Assembly (NCBI GenBank): GCA_018500075.1
Contig: JAHBAN010000161.1
Span: 1 to 16,005 of the forward strand
Direction: 5' to 3'
DNA length: 16,005 nt
Source of the DNA: Flavobacteriia bacterium
GTDB taxonomy: Bacteria > Bacteroidota > Bacteroidia > Flavobacteriales > Flavobacteriaceae
Shown: positions 13,695 to 16,005 of the stretch, one piece after another
Layout of the letters: each line of letters opens with the position of its first letter
How positions within the stretch are numbered: position 1 is the first letter of the stretch
Made by a program: the position numbers and the translations under genes
The notes under the pieces: model-generated
The model's input: the letters and a program-made list of their open reading frames with translations, nothing else
What the model was told of the DNA's origin: nothing
Databases searched by the model: none

Positions 13695-15815
13695 ATGGCA
13701 CGCGACTATCCCCTCGAACGCTACCGCAACTTCGGTATTATCGCGCACATCGACGCCGGTAAGACCACCTGTTCGGAGCGTATCCTGTTTTATACAGGCA
13801 AATCACACAACATCGGCGAAGTGCACGACGGCGCCGCCACTATGGACTGGATGGAGCAAGAGCAGGAGCGTGGCATCACGATCACCTCGGCTGCGACAAC
13901 CACGTTCTGGGAGCGCACAGAGAACGGCACAGAAGCCGACTCTCTGAAGCACCGCATGAACATCATCGACACGCCCGGCCACGTCGACTTCACCATTGAA
14001 GTTGAGCGTTCGCTGGCGGTTCTCGATGGTGCGGTGACTGTTCTTGACGGCAACGCAGGTGTGGAGCCACAGACAGAAACAGTATGGCGTCAAGCCGACC
14101 GCTACAAAGTTCCGCGGATTGTTTTTGTCAACAAAATGGACAAGATCGGCGCAGACTTCTTCAACTGTGTTCGCATGATCGAAGACCGCACAGGCGCGAC
14201 AGCTATCCCTGTCGGTATTCCGATCGGGGCGGAAACAGAGCTGGAAGGTCTGATTGATCTTGTGACCATGGAAGAGTGGCTGTGGCAGGGTGATGACCTT
14301 GGCGCATCATGGATCAAAGCTCCGATCCGTGACAGCCTGCAAGCCCAAGCGACCGAATGGCGCGGCAAGCTGGTTGAAGCGGCCGTCGAAATGGACGACG
14401 ACGCCATGGAAGCCTATCTCATGGAAGGCACCGAGCCTGACGTTGCAACGCTGCGTGTGCTGCTTCGCAAGGGCTGTCTGGCGCTGAAATTTGTTCCTGT
14501 TCTGGGTGGTTCGGCCTTTAAAAACAAAGGTGTTCAGCCACTTCTTAACGCCGTAATCGACTACCTCCCGAGCCCGCTCGATGTTGTGGATTACATGGGC
14601 TTTAAGCCAGGGGACGAGACAGAAACACGTGACATCCCGCGCCGCGCGGACGACAACATGGCGTTCTCCGGCCTTGCCTTCAAAATCATGAACGACCCGT
14701 TTGTCGGCTCGCTGACATTCACACGGATCTATTCAGGCAAGCTCGACAAGGGCGACACTGTTCTGAACTCGACCAAGGGCAAGAAAGAGCGCATCGGTCG
14801 TATGATGATGATGCACTCGATCAACCGTGAAGAGATCGAAGAAGCCTGGGCTGGCGATATTATCGCTCTGGCGGGCCTCAAAGACACCACAACGGGTGAT
14901 ACGCTTTGCGACGTGAAAGAGCCTGTGGTTCTGGAAACAATGACATTCCCCGATCCCGTGATCGAGATTGCCATTGAGCCTAAGACCAAGAACGACCAAG
15001 AGAAAATGTCTCAAGGTCTGCAGCGTCTTGCGGCCGAAGACCCCTCCTTCCGTGTGGAAACCGACCTTGAGTCAGGCCAGACGATCATGAAGGGTATGGG
15101 CGAACTTCACCTTGATATTCTCGTGGACCGTTTGAAGCGCGAATTCAAAGTCGAAGCCAACATCGGTGCGCCACAGGTGGCTTATCGTGAGACGATCTCT
15201 CACGAGGTCGAGCACACTTACACGCACAAGAAACAGTCGGGTGGTTCAGGCCAGTTCGGCGAGGTGAAGATGATCATCTCTCCAACAGAGCCAGGCGAAG
15301 GCTACTCGTTTGAAAGCCGTATCGTTGGCGGGTCTATTCCAAAAGAATATATCCCCGGCGTGGAAAAGGGCATCAACTCGGTTACAGACAGCGGCCCTCT
15401 GGCGGGCTTCCCTGTGATCGACTTCAAAGTTGCTCTGATCGACGGTAAGTTCCACGATGTTGACTCCTCGGTTCTCGCCTTCGAAATCGCAGCCCGTATG
15501 TGTATGCGTGAAGGTATGCGCAAAGCTGGCGCGAAACTGCTTGAGCCTGTGATGAAAGTCGAAGTGATCACGCCTGAAGAATATACAGGCGGCATCATCG
15601 GCGATCTGACATCACGTCGTGGTCAGGTGAACGGTCAGGACACACGCGGCAACGCGATTGCGATCGATGCTTTCGTGCCGCTGGCCAATATGTTCGGCTA
15701 CATCAACACGCTGCGCTCCATGTCTTCGGGCCGCGCGCAGTTTACGATGCAGTTTGACCATTACGAGCCGGTTCCAAGCAACATCTCGGAAGAAATCCAA
15801 GCGAAATACGCTTAA
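13695..15815 (+). CDS. fusA: Translation elongation factor G
   Basis: EF-G is the GTPase that drives ribosomal translocation and, with RRF, ribosome recycling. The product is 706 aa, full length. The GTP-binding motifs are present: AHIDAGKT (17-24), the switch I block RGITITSAATT, DTPGH (92-96) and NKMD (146-149). Domains II to V follow, including the domain III/IV blocks EDPSFRVETDLESGQTIMKG and MGELHLDILVDRLKREF, and the late block MREGMRKAGAKLLEPVMKVE. The start has AGGAAG (13681-13686) 8 nt upstream and lies 15 nt after rpsG, so it is co-transcribed with rpsL-rpsG. The stop is followed after 5 nt by the third palindromic repeat, then tuf. Confidence 0.98.
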   Translation: MARDYPLERYRNFGIIAHIDAGKTTCSERILFYTGKSHNIGEVHDGAATMDWMEQEQERGITITSAATTTFWERTENGTEADSLKHRMNIIDTPGHVDFTIEVERSLAVLDGAVTVLDGNAGVEPQTETVWRQADRYKVPRIVFVNKMDKIGADFFNCVRMIEDRTGATAIPVGIPIGAETELEGLIDLVTMEEWLWQGDDLGASWIKAPIRDSLQAQATEWRGKLVEAAVEMDDDAMEAYLMEGTEPDVATLRVLLRKGCLALKFVPVLGGSAFKNKGVQPLLNAVIDYLPSPLDVVDYMGFKPGDETETRDIPRRADDNMAFSGLAFKIMNDPFVGSLTFTRIYSGKLDKGDTVLNSTKGKKERIGRMMMMHSINREEIEEAWAGDIIALAGLKDTTTGDTLCDVKEPVVLETMTFPDPVIEIAIEPKTKNDQEKMSQGLQRLAAEDPSFRVETDLESGQTIMKGMGELHLDILVDRLKREFKVEANIGAPQVAYRETISHEVEHTYTHKKQSGGSGQFGEVKMIISPTEPGEGYSFESRIVGGSIPKEYIPGVEKGINSVTDSGPLAGFPVIDFKVALIDGKFHDVDSSVLAFEIAARMCMREGMRKAGAKLLEPVMKVEVITPEEYTGGIIGDLTSRRGQVNGQDTRGNAIAIDAFVPLANMFGYINTLRSMSSGRAQFTMQFDHYEPVPSNISEEIQAKYA

Positions 15816-15820
15816 TCAGC

Positions 15821-15878
15821 GGTGCGCCGTAAAGGCGCACCCTACACCCACCTCGTAGGGTGCGCAGGTTTGCGCACC
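15821..15878. repeat. Dispersed nested palindrome, copy 3 (fusA-tuf)
   Basis: This 58-nt element starts 5 nt after the fusA stop and ends 28 nt before the tuf start. The outer arms are GGTGCGC (15821-15827) and GCGCACC (15872-15878). The inner arms GCGCACCCTAC (15835-15845) and GTAGGGTGCGC (15855-15865) pair perfectly over 11 bp around a 9-nt loop. Its inner stem is the all-Watson-Crick G-C version of the stem in copies 1 and 2. Confidence 0.92.
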
Positions 15879-15906
15879 GCACATTGAAAATTAAGGAGGC
15901 CATCTC

Positions 15907-16005
15907 ATGGCAAAGGAAAAGTTTAGCCGTAACAAACCGCACTGCAACATCGGCACGATTGGTCACGTTGACCACGGCAAGACGACGTTGACAGCAGCGA
16001 TCACG
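15907..16005 (+). CDS. tuf: Translation elongation factor Tu (5' part only)
   Basis: EF-Tu delivers aminoacyl-tRNA to the ribosome. Only the first 33 codons lie in the window; the gene continues past its end. The N-terminus MAKEKFSRNKPHCNIGTIG and the P-loop GHVDHGKT (residues 19-26) identify it. A strong Shine-Dalgarno AAGGAGG (15893-15899) is 7 nt before the ATG. It is the last str-operon gene here. Many relatives carry a second tuf elsewhere, so tufA or tufB cannot be decided. Confidence 0.97.
   Translation, partial: MAKEKFSRNKPHCNIGTIGHVDHGKTTLTAAIT

Overview
This window is the core transcription/translation locus of an alphaproteobacterium, most likely a marine Rhodobacterales (Roseobacter-group) species. 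I infer this from gene order, from the RpoB (1378 aa after frame repair) and RpoC (1416 aa) sequences, and from the L10 C-terminus. I cannot name a genus. Every gene is on the + strand.

Layout: (1) Positions 1-112 hold the end of an untranslated leader with two hairpins, then rplJ (L10, GTG start) and rplL (L7/L12). (2) A 269-nt rplL-rpoB spacer carries a palindromic repeat, two more hairpins and a possible promoter. rpoB follows, with an apparent 2-nt deletion that breaks its frame near codon 860. A second repeat copy separates it from rpoC, which ends at a strong intrinsic terminator (9853-9882). (3) Between the beta operon and the str operon sits a three-gene cassette: a PF11316-like putative glycosyltransferase, an EamA/DMT membrane transporter, and a second glycosyltransferase paralogous to the first. 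Both junctions are ATGA stop/start overlaps. (4) A probable sigma70 promoter and a ~220-nt leader precede rpsL, rpsG, fusA and the first 33 codons of tuf, with a third repeat copy between fusA and tuf.

The ribosomal stalk proteins (L10, L7/L12) recruit translation factors such as EF-G and EF-Tu. RpoB and RpoC form the RNA polymerase catalytic core. S12 and S7 belong to the 30S decoding centre and head. The cassette has no evident link to these and looks like an accessory envelope or glycan unit.

The most interesting non-coding signal is a 57-58-nt nested palindrome present three times, each 2-12 nt after a stop codon (rplL, rpoB, fusA). One stem position changes compensatorily (G-C, G-U, A-U), which argues that it folds as RNA. 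The most interesting coding signal is the glycosyltransferase-EamA-glycosyltransferase cassette. The rpoB frameshift is most simply a sequence error, since loss of rpoB would be lethal.
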